This document shows positions 54,420 through 62,941 of a DNA stretch of 64,000 nt, piece after piece. Every line of letters begins with the position of its first letter. Position 1 is the first letter of the stretch. Below the pieces are notes generated by a model, which worked only from the letters and a program-made list of their open reading frames with translations, did no database searches and was not told the DNA's origin. The stretch is from DATBGO01 sp050011895 (GTDB lineage: Bacteria > Actinomycetota > Actinomycetes > Streptosporangiales > Streptosporangiaceae), in contig JBEKIF010000027.1 in assembly GCA_050011895.1 (NCBI GenBank), positions 1-64,000 on the forward strand. Direction: 5' to 3'. The position numbers were made by a program, and so were the translations under genes.

Positions 54420-54770
54420 TCAATGCGGTTCAAGCACGCCTACGGCGTGGTCAGGGCCGAGTTTGCCGCGCAGGCTCACGGCCTTGTCGTGAAAGTCGCC
54501 GTCCAGCTTCAGCACCGCGTCCCACTGGCGGAGACGCGGGAAGATCACGACCGCCTGGCCCGCCGCACTGCCACCGACCCCTTGTCCGGCATGTCTACGT
54601 GGATAAACCGATGCAGGACGTCCAGCCACGCATCCCGCGCCCAGACACGCTCCCGCAGACGGGAGGTCTTGTGCCCGGCCGGGTTCGGCGGCTTCCCCTT
54701 CCCCGGGTTGTGACCCAGATTGAACGGCAGGAACCGGGCCGACTTTCCCCCCAGCTTCGTCGGCCTTCGG
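54420..54770 (-). pseudogene. Fragment of a type I restriction enzyme HsdR gene
   Basis: Read on the minus strand, TKLGGKSARFLPFNLGHNPG and KGKPPNPAGHKTS, then ERVWARDAWLDVLHRFIHVD occur in one frame, and VVIFPRLRQWDAVLKLDGDF follows in the next. The NxGxGKPPNP, VWxRDxxLDxLxRFxHx and IFPRxxQWDAVxKL series is that of HsdR subunits. One frameshift and missing ends make it non-functional. It lies just upstream of the HepT/MntA pair. Confidence 0.72.
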
Positions 54771-54871
54771 GGACGAAGCGGTGGTGGCAGGCCAGCAGCC
54801 CAGTGCGGACGTGGCGGACTGCCGCCGACATGCGCCGGAGACGGCCCCGGTTGCGCCGCCCGGCGATCAGC

Positions 54872-56425
54872 TCACCGCAGTTGGGACGGGCCGGCGGACT
54901 GGCTGCTCATGGCGTCTGCCAGGGCCGGGCTGGGTGCCGGGGCGACATCGACCGGCGGCGTCGCGTTCCTGAGTTCCTCGAGCCGGCTCTTGGACGGCAC
55001 CAGCAGGGCCGTCACCAGCGCGCCGAGGCCGAGCAGCGCCGCCGACACCGTGAACGCCATGGTGTAGCCGTGCACCGCGGCGGTGGCCGGCGCCAGCGGT
55101 CCCGCGTGGTGCGCGGCCAGGTAGGTCGCCGTCGCCGTCAGCGCCACCGTGCTCAGCGCCGCGGTCCCGATCGACCCGCCGACCTGCTGCATCGTGTTGA
55201 CCAGCGCCGAGGCCACGCCCGAGTCCTGCCGGGCCACGCCGGTGGTGGCGGTGTTGATGGCCGGCGAGAAGATCATGCCGAAGCCGAGGCCCATGGCCAG
55301 CAGCGCCGGCAGGACGCTGCCCGCGTAGCTGGAGGTCACGGTGAGCTGGGTGAGGTAGGCCATCCCGCCGCCGCCGATCAGCATGCCGGCAGCGATCAGC
55401 GCCCGCGGCCCGAGCCGGGGCAGCAGCACGATGCTGGAGGTGTTCGAGCTGACCAGGATGCAGGCGATCATCGGCAGGAAGGCCAGCCCGCTGGCGACCG
55501 GGCTGTAGCCCTTGACCACCTGGAGGTAGTAGGTGAGGAACAGGAACACGCCGAAGATCGCGATCCCGGTCAGCCCGACCGCGACGTAGGAGCCGCCCCT
55601 GGCCCGGTTCAGGATCACCCGCAGCGGCAGCAGGGGGTGGCTGACCCGGCGCTCGGCGAGGGCGAACGCCGCGAGCAGCAGCACGCCGACGACCAGCGAG
55701 CCGATGGTCAGGGCGGCGGTCCAGCCGGCAACCTCGGCGTGCGAGAACCCGAACACGATGAGGAACAGCCCGGCCGAGGCGAGCACGGCTCCCGCCCAGT
55801 CCATCGGCGGGCGGCTGTCCGGCCGGTTGCCCCGCATGTAAACCAGGGCGCCGGCGATCGCGATCGCGGCGAAGATCAGGTTGACATACAGGCACCAACG
55901 CCAGGAGAAATACTCGGTCAGGACGCCGCCGAGGATCAGGCCCACCGCGCCGCCGCCGACAGCGACTGACCCAAAGACGCCAAACGCCCGGCCGCGCTCG
56001 CGCGGCTCACGGAACGTGCTGACCAGCGTGCCCAGGGCGGCGGGCGCGAGGATGGCGCCGAACGCGCCCTGGAGCGTCCGGGCGATCACGAGCATCTCGA
56101 ACGAGACGGCGGCGCCGCCAAGTGCCGAGGCGAGAGCGAACCCGGCCAGGCCGGTGATGAACACCCGCTTGCGGCTGAACATGTCGCCGAGCCGGCCGCC
56201 GACCAGCAGCAAGCTGCCGAAGGCCAGGGCATAGGCGGTCACCACCCACTGTCGGTCGCTGTTGGGAAAGCCCAGCGCGTGCTGGGCCGACGGCAGGGCG
56301 ATGTTCACGACGGTGGCGTCCAGCACCACCATCAGCTGGGCGACGGCCACAATCACCAGGATGAGCCAGCGATGGTCGCTGGCTGCGGGGCGGTGGCCGC
56401 CAGCGGCAGAAGACACGGATGACAT
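54872..56425 (-). CDS. MFS efflux transporter, DHA2 (EmrB/QacA) family
   Basis: The 517-residue protein has about fourteen membrane helices. The family motifs are present: VVLDATVVNIALPSAQHALG near residue 35, QWVVTAYALAFGSLLLVGGR, GRLGDMFSRKRVF (motif A) and GGAVGLILGGVLTEYFSWRW (motif C). These pumps export drugs or lipophilic ions with protons. A MarR-type gene follows upstream in the same direction with a 68-bp gap; the pair is a typical drug-responsive unit. The substrate is unknown. Confidence 0.92.
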   Translation of the reverse strand: MSSVSSAAGGHRPAASDHRWLILVIVAVAQLMVVLDATVVNIALPSAQHALGFPNSDRQWVVTAYALAFGSLLLVGGRLGDMFSRKRVFITGLAGFALASALGGAAVSFEMLVIARTLQGAFGAILAPAALGTLVSTFREPRERGRAFGVFGSVAVGGGAVGLILGGVLTEYFSWRWCLYVNLIFAAIAIAGALVYMRGNRPDSRPPMDWAGAVLASAGLFLIVFGFSHAEVAGWTAALTIGSLVVGVLLLAAFALAERRVSHPLLPLRVILNRARGGSYVAVGLTGIAIFGVFLFLTYYLQVVKGYSPVASGLAFLPMIACILVSSNTSSIVLLPRLGPRALIAAGMLIGGGGMAYLTQLTVTSSYAGSVLPALLAMGLGFGMIFSPAINTATTGVARQDSGVASALVNTMQQVGGSIGTAALSTVALTATATYLAAHHAGPLAPATAAVHGYTMAFTVSAALLGLGALVTALLVPSKSRLEELRNATPPVDVAPAPSPALADAMSSQSAGPSQLR

Positions 56426-56493
56426 GGAGAGCTAAACCTCCGGGTGAGAAGCGCGGCTGGTCTGGGTGGCGCAGGTCGTGCAGAGCCCGGCGA

Positions 56494-56961
56494 TCATGCC
56501 CGGACCATCGGTATGCCGGGCACAGCCGGCGAGGTGATCAGCGGCCGGGCCGCGTCATCGAGGATGTCGAGGAGGCGGAGCAGGGTTGCCCGGTCCTCCT
56601 GGCTCAGGGCGCCGAAGATCTGCTTGAGAAGCCGCTCGCGGGCGGCCGACGCCACGCCCAGGCAGGCCTCGCCCGCCTCGGTGATGGCGACGAGCTTGGC
56701 CCGGCGGTCGGTGGCGTCCGGCCGGCGCTCGGCCAGGCCCTGGCGCTCCAGCGCGTCGACGACGTCGGTGATGGAATGCGGGGAAAGCCCGAAATCGGCG
56801 GCCAGCACGCTCTGCCGGGTGGGTCCCTGCTCGCGGAGCCGCAGCAGCACCTTGGTCCGGGCCATCGACAGGCCGCATCCGCTCATCTCGTCATTGACGG
56901 CGCGGAACATCCGGTGATGAACCGCGATGTACCGCTCGCCTACCTGCTCAGGCGTGACCAT
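56494..56961 (-). CDS. MarR-family transcriptional regulator
   Basis: The winged helix is clear: VLLRLREQGPTRQSVLAADF, then GLSPHSITDVVDALERQGLA and ERRPDATDRRAKLVAITEAG (wing with the DxRAK motif). The ATG at 56961 has AGAGGTG upstream; a longer start at 56982 is less likely. The gene is upstream of the DHA2 pump on the same strand. Two palindromes lie in front of it. It should repress the operon until a ligand binds. Confidence 0.9.
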   Translation of the reverse strand: MVTPEQVGERYIAVHHRMFRAVNDEMSGCGLSMARTKVLLRLREQGPTRQSVLAADFGLSPHSITDVVDALERQGLAERRPDATDRRAKLVAITEAGEACLGVASAARERLLKQIFGALSQEDRATLLRLLDILDDAARPLITSPAVPGIPMVRA

Positions 56962-56994
56962 GGCTGCACCTCTGACATCCACAGACGCTGACCT

Positions 56995-57040
56995 GCCTCA
57001 TCATGAGGCAGATCACGTTGTTACTCCTCATAATGAGGAG
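56995..57040. promoter_or_regulatory. Two palindromic candidate MarR operators
   Basis: GCCTCATCATGAGGC (56995–57009) and CTCCTCATAATGAGGAG (57024–57040) are perfect palindromes sharing the core CCTCAT-n-ATGAGG. Their centres are 30 bp apart, close to three helical turns. They lie 34–79 bp upstream of the MarR ATG and are the likely binding sites. The rest of the 315-bp gap up to the aldehyde dehydrogenase gene holds nothing else I can name. Confidence 0.75.
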
Positions 57041-57276
57041 CCTCACGGACTTATTCCGGCGCCGGCCGGCTGTGCCGCCGCTCCAGCCCCGCAGCGCGTG
57101 CCGTTCGCCGCTTACCCACTGCACCCCGTCGCGTGTGCACGGCTGATCGGCGACCTGGCGGTTTTTGTCGTTGAGACTTCTGGGCCGGCGGCTGTGGGTT
57201 TCCAAGCCACCCGGCGCCTGAGCGATACGCCCCCCGCGACCGCAGCCCCGGCCTGAGGCTGCGGTCACGGGGACGA

Positions 57277-58656
57277 TCACCGCTCGGCGGGCGGCGTGTG
57301 GATGAGTTTCTTGTTGACGAATTCGTCGATGCCTAGCGGGCCGAGCTCGCGGCCGACACCGGATCGCTTGGTGCCGCCAAAAGGTAGGTCCGGGCCGCCG
57401 AGTTCGGCGGTATTGACCCAGGCCATCCCGACGTCGAGCCGGTCGGCGACCTCCACGGCCAGCTTCTCGTCGCTGCTGAAGACGGCTCCGCCGAGCCCGA
57501 ACGCGCTGCTGTTAGCCAGCTCCACCGCTTCATCGGCGTCGGCCACTCGGTAGACCACTGCGGCCGGGCCGAACAGCTCCTCGCTGTAAGCGCGCATGTC
57601 GGGGGTCACACCCGATAGCACGGTCGCCTCCACGAATGCGCCCGGTCCGTCGATGCGATGCCCTCCGAGGTGGACCGTTGCGCCCTTACTGACCGCGTCG
57701 TCGATCTGGGCCATCAGGTTGCGCGCCGCCTGCTCCGAGGACAGCGGCCCGTAGCTCGTCGCCGGGTCGGTCGGATCCCCGGTCACATAACTGGACATCG
57801 CAGCTGTGAACTCGCGAATGAAGTCGTCGTAGATGGCATCGGCTACGATCATCCGCTTGGATGCATTGCAGGCCTGACCGCCGTTCTCCATCCTGGCCGC
57901 TGCTGCCGTCCTGGCCACTTTTGGCAGATCGGCACTGTCCAGCACGATGAACGGGTCCGAGCCGCCAAGCTCCAGCACAACCTTCTTCAAGTTTTGCCCG
58001 GCCACAGCGGCCACGGCCGACCCGGCCCGCTCGCTGCCGGTCACCGACACCCCGGCGATGCGGGGGTCCGCGACCATGCCGGCGACCTGCTCGTTGCTTG
58101 CGAAGATGTTGACGTAGGCGTCTTCTGGCAGCCCGGCATCGCGGAACAACTGCTCCATGGCCAGGGCTGACTCCGGGCACTGCGGCGCATGCTTGAGCAC
58201 GATGGTGTTGCCGATCATCAGGTTCGGCGCGGCGAACCGGGCGACCTGGTAATACGGGTAGTTCCACGGCATGATGCCCAGCAGCGCGCCGATCGGGGAC
58301 TTGCGCACCCATGCCGTGCCCGGGAGGTCAGAGGCCAGCGGCTGGTCCTGGAGGAGCTCCGCCCCGTTGTCGGCGTAGTACTCGTAGATGGCCGCAACGA
58401 AGCGCAGTTCTCCCTTGGCGGCCTTGGTGACCTTACCCATCTCCCGGGTGATGATCGCGGCCAGTTCGGTGGAACGGTCGCGATACAGCTGGGAGACCCG
58501 GCGCAGGATCCCGGCGCGCTCTTCGATCGGAGTTCGCCGCCACGAGGTGTAGCCCCGTTCGGCTCTCCCCAGCACGTCGCTGACCTCTGCGTCAGTCGCC
58601 GTCGGGTACTCACTATCGACCTTCCCGGTGGCCGGGTTCACTACCTGGTACATCAT
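57277..58656 (-). CDS. NAD(P)-dependent aldehyde dehydrogenase, succinate-semialdehyde type
   Basis: From the ATG at 58656, with GGAGG eight bases upstream, the protein is about 459 residues. The catalytic parts are present: GIMPWNYPYYQVARFAAPNL, VSVTGSERAGSAVA, VVLELGGSDPFIVL (catalytic Glu) and NGGQACNASKRMIV (catalytic Cys), ending GTKRSGVGRELGPLGIDEFV. The close fit is to succinate-semialdehyde dehydrogenases of the GabD type. It stands alone between the MarR/pump unit and the regulator scrap. Confidence 0.9.
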   Translation of the reverse strand: MMYQVVNPATGKVDSEYPTATDAEVSDVLGRAERGYTSWRRTPIEERAGILRRVSQLYRDRSTELAAIITREMGKVTKAAKGELRFVAAIYEYYADNGAELLQDQPLASDLPGTAWVRKSPIGALLGIMPWNYPYYQVARFAAPNLMIGNTIVLKHAPQCPESALAMEQLFRDAGLPEDAYVNIFASNEQVAGMVADPRIAGVSVTGSERAGSAVAAVAGQNLKKVVLELGGSDPFIVLDSADLPKVARTAAAARMENGGQACNASKRMIVADAIYDDFIREFTAAMSSYVTGDPTDPATSYGPLSSEQAARNLMAQIDDAVSKGATVHLGGHRIDGPGAFVEATVLSGVTPDMRAYSEELFGPAAVVYRVADADEAVELANSSAFGLGGAVFSSDEKLAVEVADRLDVGMAWVNTAELGGPDLPFGGTKRSGVGRELGPLGIDEFVNKKLIHTPPAER

Positions 58657-58777
58657 CGAGCCTGCCTCCATACAACATCGGGTCCGTCCATTACACGCCC
58701 GGACGGCGCGCAGCGGGATCAATGGGCTCCCCTAGGAGGTGCGCCGGTCGTGGCGATCCGCAACGACGGGACCCTGC

Positions 58778-58907
58778 CCGCATACAGTGCGCGCGCGTGC
58801 GGGTGATGGAAGGCTTCTCCGGGCACGACATCACCAGCCGGCGGGAAGCGCAGGCCGGTCTCACGGTAATCACCGGCTCAGCTCTGCTGCGACTTGCAGA
58901 GGCGTGA
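58778..58907 (+). pseudogene. Fragment of a second copy of the RiPP-operon HTH regulator
   Basis: The frame reads RVMEGFSGHDITSRREAQAG, then LTVITGSALLRL and a stop. The DNA at 58798–58894 matches the regulator at about 47629–47724 at roughly nine bases in ten by eye, while flanks do not. The piece lacks the HTH and the helical domain. It shows a past duplication or exchange involving the RiPP regulator. Confidence 0.75.
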
Positions 58908-58918
58908 GCTTTGACGTG

Positions 58919-59773
58919 ATGGGCGGGATTTGTGTGCCTTGTTTCGATGGCGGCCGCTTGGCTCATGATCTCGCCGCGGCGGCCGGCCAGCTGCTGCTGA
59001 AGCTGCGGGCGGGCGGGGGCGATCCGGAGGCCCTGCGGGATGACGGCGACCGGCTTTCGCATGAGTTTCTGGCTGGCGAACTTGCCCGGCAGCGGCCTGA
59101 CGACGCAGTGCTGTCCGAGGAGGGCGTCGATGACCTTGCCCGGCTGTCAGCAGACCGGGTCTGGATCGTGGACCCGCTGGACGGCACTAGGGAATTCGGC
59201 GAGCCAGGGCGAACGGACTGGGCGGTGCACGTTGCCCTATGGGAGCTGGGCGAGCTCACTGCCGGAGCGGTGGCGCTACCGGCCCAGGGCAAGGTTTTGA
59301 GCACGGTCGGCTCGTGGTCAGGTCCGGAGATCCAGTCTCCGGTCGGTTCGGCGGCTCAGTTCGGTTCGGCGGCTCAGTTCGGTTCGGCGGCTCGAGTCGG
59401 TTCGGCGGCTCAGTTCGGCCAGCGCCAGCTCAGGCTCGTGGTCAGCCGCACCAGGCCGCCCGACTTCGCGCCGCGGCTCGCCGGGCAGATCGGCGCGGCC
59501 CTGCTGCCGCTTGGCTCGGCCGGGGCCAAGGCCGCCGCCGTGATCTGCGGGGATGCGGACGCTTACGTGCATACCGGCACGCTGCATGAGTGGGACTCTG
59601 CCGCGCCGGTCGCGGTCGCCCGGGCAGCAGGCCTGCATGCCTCGCGAATTGACGGCTCAGAGCTGGCCTATAACCAGGCTGAGCCCTGGCTGCCGGATCT
59701 CCTGATCTGTCCGGTCGCGCTCGCAGACACGCTGCTCGGGGCAATCAGCTCCGCCATGCACCGTCAGGAATGA
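58919..59773 (+). CDS. cysQ: 3'(2'),5'-bisphosphate nucleotidase / CysQ-like inositol-phosphatase family enzyme
   Basis: The fold is shown by AVLSEEGVDD (metal-binding Glu-Glu), WIVDPLDGTREFG (DPLDGTxEF, the CysQ form) and a C-terminal HEWDSAAPVAVARAAGLHAS. It should remove the 3'-phosphate from PAP in sulfur metabolism. The middle is interrupted by four GSAAQF repeats. I place the start at ATG 58919; GTGs at 58904 and 58916 are in frame. It converges on mftF with an 80-bp gap. Confidence 0.85.
   Translation: MGGICVPCFDGGRLAHDLAAAAGQLLLKLRAGGGDPEALRDDGDRLSHEFLAGELARQRPDDAVLSEEGVDDLARLSADRVWIVDPLDGTREFGEPGRTDWAVHVALWELGELTAGAVALPAQGKVLSTVGSWSGPEIQSPVGSAAQFGSAAQFGSAARVGSAAQFGQRQLRLVVSRTRPPDFAPRLAGQIGAALLPLGSAGAKAAAVICGDADAYVHTGTLHEWDSAAPVAVARAAGLHASRIDGSELAYNQAEPWLPDLLICPVALADTLLGAISSAMHRQE
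59345..59416. repeat. Four 18-bp tandem repeats inside cysQ
   Basis: Four head-to-tail copies of GGTTCGGCGGCTCAGTTC, the third with small changes, encode GSAAQF-like hexapeptides. They enlarge a surface loop without breaking the frame. Confidence 0.9.
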
Positions 59774-59853
59774 GCCCGCCCTGTTCACGGGCAGGCCAAG
59801 GCCTCCGCACCGGGGTGGCGACGCGCCTGTTGCGGAAACGTTGGCGTACGCGC

Positions 59854-61371
59854 TCAGGCATCCGGGCCCGTCCTTGCCCGCTCGGCAGGCAGCGCGTGCC
59901 GGAGCCCGCGCGTGCCCCGTCCGCTGGCCAGTCGCGGGATCAAGGGTGCGGTGGTGCGGCGGCGGATGGCGCCGCCCCACAGGCCCGCTCCGTAGGCCAT
60001 GTCATCCAGCCGGCGGATCAGCAGGTAACCGAGGGGATTCAGGCTCGAGCCGCTCTGCCGGTAGTCGATCAGCCCCTCGATTGCGGCGCCGGCAATGAGC
60101 ACGTGTCGTGCCCGTCGGTTCATCACGGCGGCGAGTACGGCTGCCGGCCAGTAGTGCCTGGTGGCGCACCGTGTCAGCTGTCCTGCTGTGCCGCGCACTG
60201 CAGCCAGCGTCAGCAGCGCGCCGGCTCGGATGGGAGTGTCCGCGTCGGGTATTCGGCGGATCAGGCGTATCGCTGCCCCCGTGGTTAGCGCCACGGCGAC
60301 GCCGAGCGGGACCGGCCGGCCGCGGAGTGCGAGCGCGCACGCCGCGACCGACCATGGTGCGGCGTTCAACGGCGGCACTTGGCCGGGGTGCCGCAGGGCC
60401 AGGTCGGCCGCTGCGGACCCGTAGCTGGCTCGCTGTGCGAGCCAGCTACGCAGATTGGCGCGGTGGCAATGGCCCACTCGGGCGCTGGGCACGTAGCGCA
60501 TTCGCCAGCCGGCATGATGCAGTCGCAGGCACAGGTCGACGTCTTCGCCGAACCTGAGCTCCGGGGCGAATCCGCCGCCCACGGCCGCCTTGCGGACTAC
60601 CAATGCCGCGCCCGGGACGTATGCCAGCGCGGACAGCGGCGCGATCGGTGCCTCGCGCCCGCCCATCCCCAGCGGCGACCGGACGTCCTCGTACTGGTCG
60701 AGGCAATCTGGATGACGCTGGGGTATGCCAACCACCCGGGGCGCCGCCAGCGCCAGGGCCGGATCGGCGAACTGTGCCAGCAGCGGGCTCAGCCAGCCGG
60801 GCTCGGGCAGCACGTCGGAGTCGCAGAACGCGACATATCCGGTCCTGGCCTGCCGCAGCCCGGTGTTGCGCGCCGCAGCGGGCCCCTGGTTGTGTGGATG
60901 AACGAGCAGGGTGGCGCCGTGCACGCGGGTCACCGCGGCCACCGCAGCGCGGTTCACGGATCCGTCGTCGACGACCAGCGCCGGAACACCCGATGTCTCT
61001 GGGTCGGCGCACAGGGCGGTCAGCAGCTGGTCCAGCCGGTGCGCCCGATCCCGTACCGGGATCACGATCGTGACGTCGCGGACGGGCTGAGCAGGGGGGC
61101 GCGGGTGCACGACGGCGATATCCACGAGCCGCCGGGCCATTGCCGCTGTCGCCGCGTCCGCCACGGTGAACCTGCCGAGTTCGAGAATTCGCGCCGCCGG
61201 CTTGCTAAGCCGCAGCAGCCTGGGGGGCGAGCCGCCGAGCATCAGCCGGCCATCACGGGAGCGGTGCACGTCGTCGGCGAGCTCGACGGTAAAGCCGTTG
61301 GGCAGCGTGGTATCCGGGGGGGCCGCCAGCTCGGCAAGTGCGCTGGCATCGGGCGGGTATGGTCGCGTCAT
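59854..61371 (-). CDS. mftF: Mycofactocin glycosyltransferase MftF
   Basis: From the ATG at 61371 (MTRPYPPDASALAEL) the protein has an N-terminal part typical of MftF (LPNGFTVELADDVHRSRDGR). A GT2 domain follows (VTIVIPVRDRAHRLDQLLTA, VVDDGSVN, NQGPAAARNTGLRQARTGYV, FCDSDVLPEPGWLSP), then ELRFGEDVDLCLRLHHAGWR and a hydrophobic C-terminal region. MftF adds beta-1,4-glucose units to premycofactocinol. Its ATG overlaps the SDR gene stop as ATGA, so it belongs to the mycofactocin operon. Confidence 0.92.
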   Translation of the reverse strand: MTRPYPPDASALAELAAPPDTTLPNGFTVELADDVHRSRDGRLMLGGSPPRLLRLSKPAARILELGRFTVADAATAAMARRLVDIAVVHPRPPAQPVRDVTIVIPVRDRAHRLDQLLTALCADPETSGVPALVVDDGSVNRAAVAAVTRVHGATLLVHPHNQGPAAARNTGLRQARTGYVAFCDSDVLPEPGWLSPLLAQFADPALALAAPRVVGIPQRHPDCLDQYEDVRSPLGMGGREAPIAPLSALAYVPGAALVVRKAAVGGGFAPELRFGEDVDLCLRLHHAGWRMRYVPSARVGHCHRANLRSWLAQRASYGSAAADLALRHPGQVPPLNAAPWSVAACALALRGRPVPLGVAVALTTGAAIRLIRRIPDADTPIRAGALLTLAAVRGTAGQLTRCATRHYWPAAVLAAVMNRRARHVLIAGAAIEGLIDYRQSGSSLNPLGYLLIRRLDDMAYGAGLWGGAIRRRTTAPLIPRLASGRGTRGLRHALPAERARTGPDA

Positions 61372-62153
61372 CCCGTGAATCCCCCGTCGGCGTGCAGCAC
61401 GGATCCTGTGACGGCGCTGGCCTCGGGCGAGCAGGCCCACGCCACCACCGACGCCACCTCCTCCGGCTCAAGCAGCCGACGCACCAGCTGGTGGTCAGCG
61501 AGTTGCTCGGCGTCGGCGAGCTGGTAAATGTCCGCGGTCGCCTGCAGCATGTCGGTCCTGGTGGACCCCGGAGAGATGGCGACCGCATTCACCCCTGTTC
61601 CCTGCAGGTCACAGGCGAGGCCGCGGACCAGTCCCAGCACGGCATGCTTGGCTGCACAGTACCCGCCGAGCCGCCACAGGCCGCGGTGCGCTGCCGCCGA
61701 GGCTAGCGCGACAAAGCGGCCGTGCCGGGGCTGCGGACTGCGCAAGAGCGCCGGCACGGCGGCGCGCGCCAGGTTCAGCACCCCGGTCACGTCCACATCA
61801 AGGAGCGTCCGCCAGCCCGTATCCGACAGCTCCCATGCCGGCCCGCCGCCGAGAATGACCGCCGCCGCGGCCACTGCGGCGTCCAGCCGGCCGAACTCGC
61901 GTTCAGCCGCCGCTACGGCACCGGTCAGGGCGGCGGCGTCACGCACGTCCGCTTGCACTGGGCACACCTGCGGGAAAGCCGCGGCGAGGGCGGCAAGCTG
62001 GTCCGGGCTGGCGAGCGGGTACGGCACGTCCGGGTCGTCGGCGCAGCAGTCGACCGCGACCACGGCCCAGCCGTCTCCGGCCAGGCGGCGGACCACAGCG
62101 GCGCCGATGCCCCGCGCGGCACCGCTGACCACCGCGACCCGCTGGCCGATCAT
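61368..62153 (-). CDS. Short-chain dehydrogenase, probably mycofactocin-dependent
   Basis: The 261-residue SDR shows VAVVSGAARGIGAAVVRRLA, an acidic VVAVDCCADDPD loop (NAD type), LASAAAHRGLWRLGGYCAAK with the catalytic Ser and Tyr/Lys pair, and SPGSTRTDMLQAT. Mycofactocin-linked SDRs are known to hold NADH tightly and pass electrons to mycofactocin. This assignment follows from its place between mftE and mftF; both boundaries are ATGA overlaps. The alcohol substrate is not known. Confidence 0.85.
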   Translation of the reverse strand: MIGQRVAVVSGAARGIGAAVVRRLAGDGWAVVAVDCCADDPDVPYPLASPDQLAALAAAFPQVCPVQADVRDAAALTGAVAAAEREFGRLDAAVAAAAVILGGGPAWELSDTGWRTLLDVDVTGVLNLARAAVPALLRSPQPRHGRFVALASAAAHRGLWRLGGYCAAKHAVLGLVRGLACDLQGTGVNAVAISPGSTRTDMLQATADIYQLADAEQLADHQLVRRLLEPEEVASVVAWACSPEASAVTGSVLHADGGFTG

Positions 62154-62941
62154 GCCTGGGCTCCGGCCGCCGCCGATGCGGAAGCGGGTCCGGCGGCAGG
62201 CGACCCCACGGGCGCGGGCGGGCGGGCGGCCAGGCGGCCCTGCTCGTTGACCCGCCATGCCCTGATGTCGCGGGCAAGCCGCGCCGCCATCCCGGCCAGC
62301 AGCTTCTCGCCCTGCTGGGCGCTGGCCCCGGCGGGGTCCCCGAGCACGCCGGACTCGCTGACCCCGCGGACGGACTTGGCCATCAGCCGGTCCATCAGCC
62401 GCTCGATCGGCTCGCACGGGCCGGCGACGGCGCGCTCGGCATGCACGGCCGCGCTGCGCAGCGCCAGCATCATGGAGGTCTCGGCCTGCCCGGCGTGCAG
62501 GTCACCGCCGGCCGGAAGGCACGGCCACCATGCGGCGTCGCAGCCCTCGCGCCGCAGCGTGGCGACTGCGGCCGGCATGCTGGGCAGGTTGCCGCCGTGC
62601 CCGTTGATGACTAGCAGCCGTCCGGCCCAGCGCAGCATCGAGCGGCCAAGCTCGACGATCAGCAGCGATAGTGCCTCGTGCCCGATCGACACGGTACCGG
62701 GAAAGCCCTCGTGCTCGCCGCTCGCCCCGTATGGCTGGCCGGGCGCGACGAGGATGCTCGTGTCATCGGAGAGCAGCGCGACGGTCCGTTCGGCGACGTC
62801 CTGCGCGACCGCCAGGTCCGTATCCAGCGGTAGATGCGGACCATGCTGCTCGCAGGACCCCAGCGGCAGCACGACGAGCGGCTTCCGGCCGGCCAGGTCC
62901 GGCCAGCTCCGGTCGGCGAGCCTCGCGATCAATCTAGTCAC
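62150..62941 (-). CDS. mftE: Mycofactocin precursor peptide peptidase MftE (creatininase family)
   Basis: The creatininase-fold motifs are there: VLPLGSCEQHGPHLPLDTDL (metal ligands), GASGEHEGFPGT, VINGHGGNLPSMPAA and GDLHAGQAETSMML. MftE cuts the C-terminal Val-Tyr dipeptide from modified MftA. The Ala/Pro-rich last 30 residues are extra. The start is a GTG at 62941 overlapping the EtfB-like stop by eight bases. Confidence 0.92.
   Translation of the reverse strand: MTRLIARLADRSWPDLAGRKPLVVLPLGSCEQHGPHLPLDTDLAVAQDVAERTVALLSDDTSILVAPGQPYGASGEHEGFPGTVSIGHEALSLLIVELGRSMLRWAGRLLVINGHGGNLPSMPAAVATLRREGCDAAWWPCLPAGGDLHAGQAETSMMLALRSAAVHAERAVAGPCEPIERLMDRLMAKSVRGVSESGVLGDPAGASAQQGEKLLAGMAARLARDIRAWRVNEQGRLAARPPAPVGSPAAGPASASAAAGAQA

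Noticed and set aside
54599..55969. 456-residue plus-strand frame rich in Arg, Gly and Gln
   Set aside because: Antisense of the MFS transporter.
60379..61527. 382-residue plus-strand frame
   Set aside because: Antisense of mftF.
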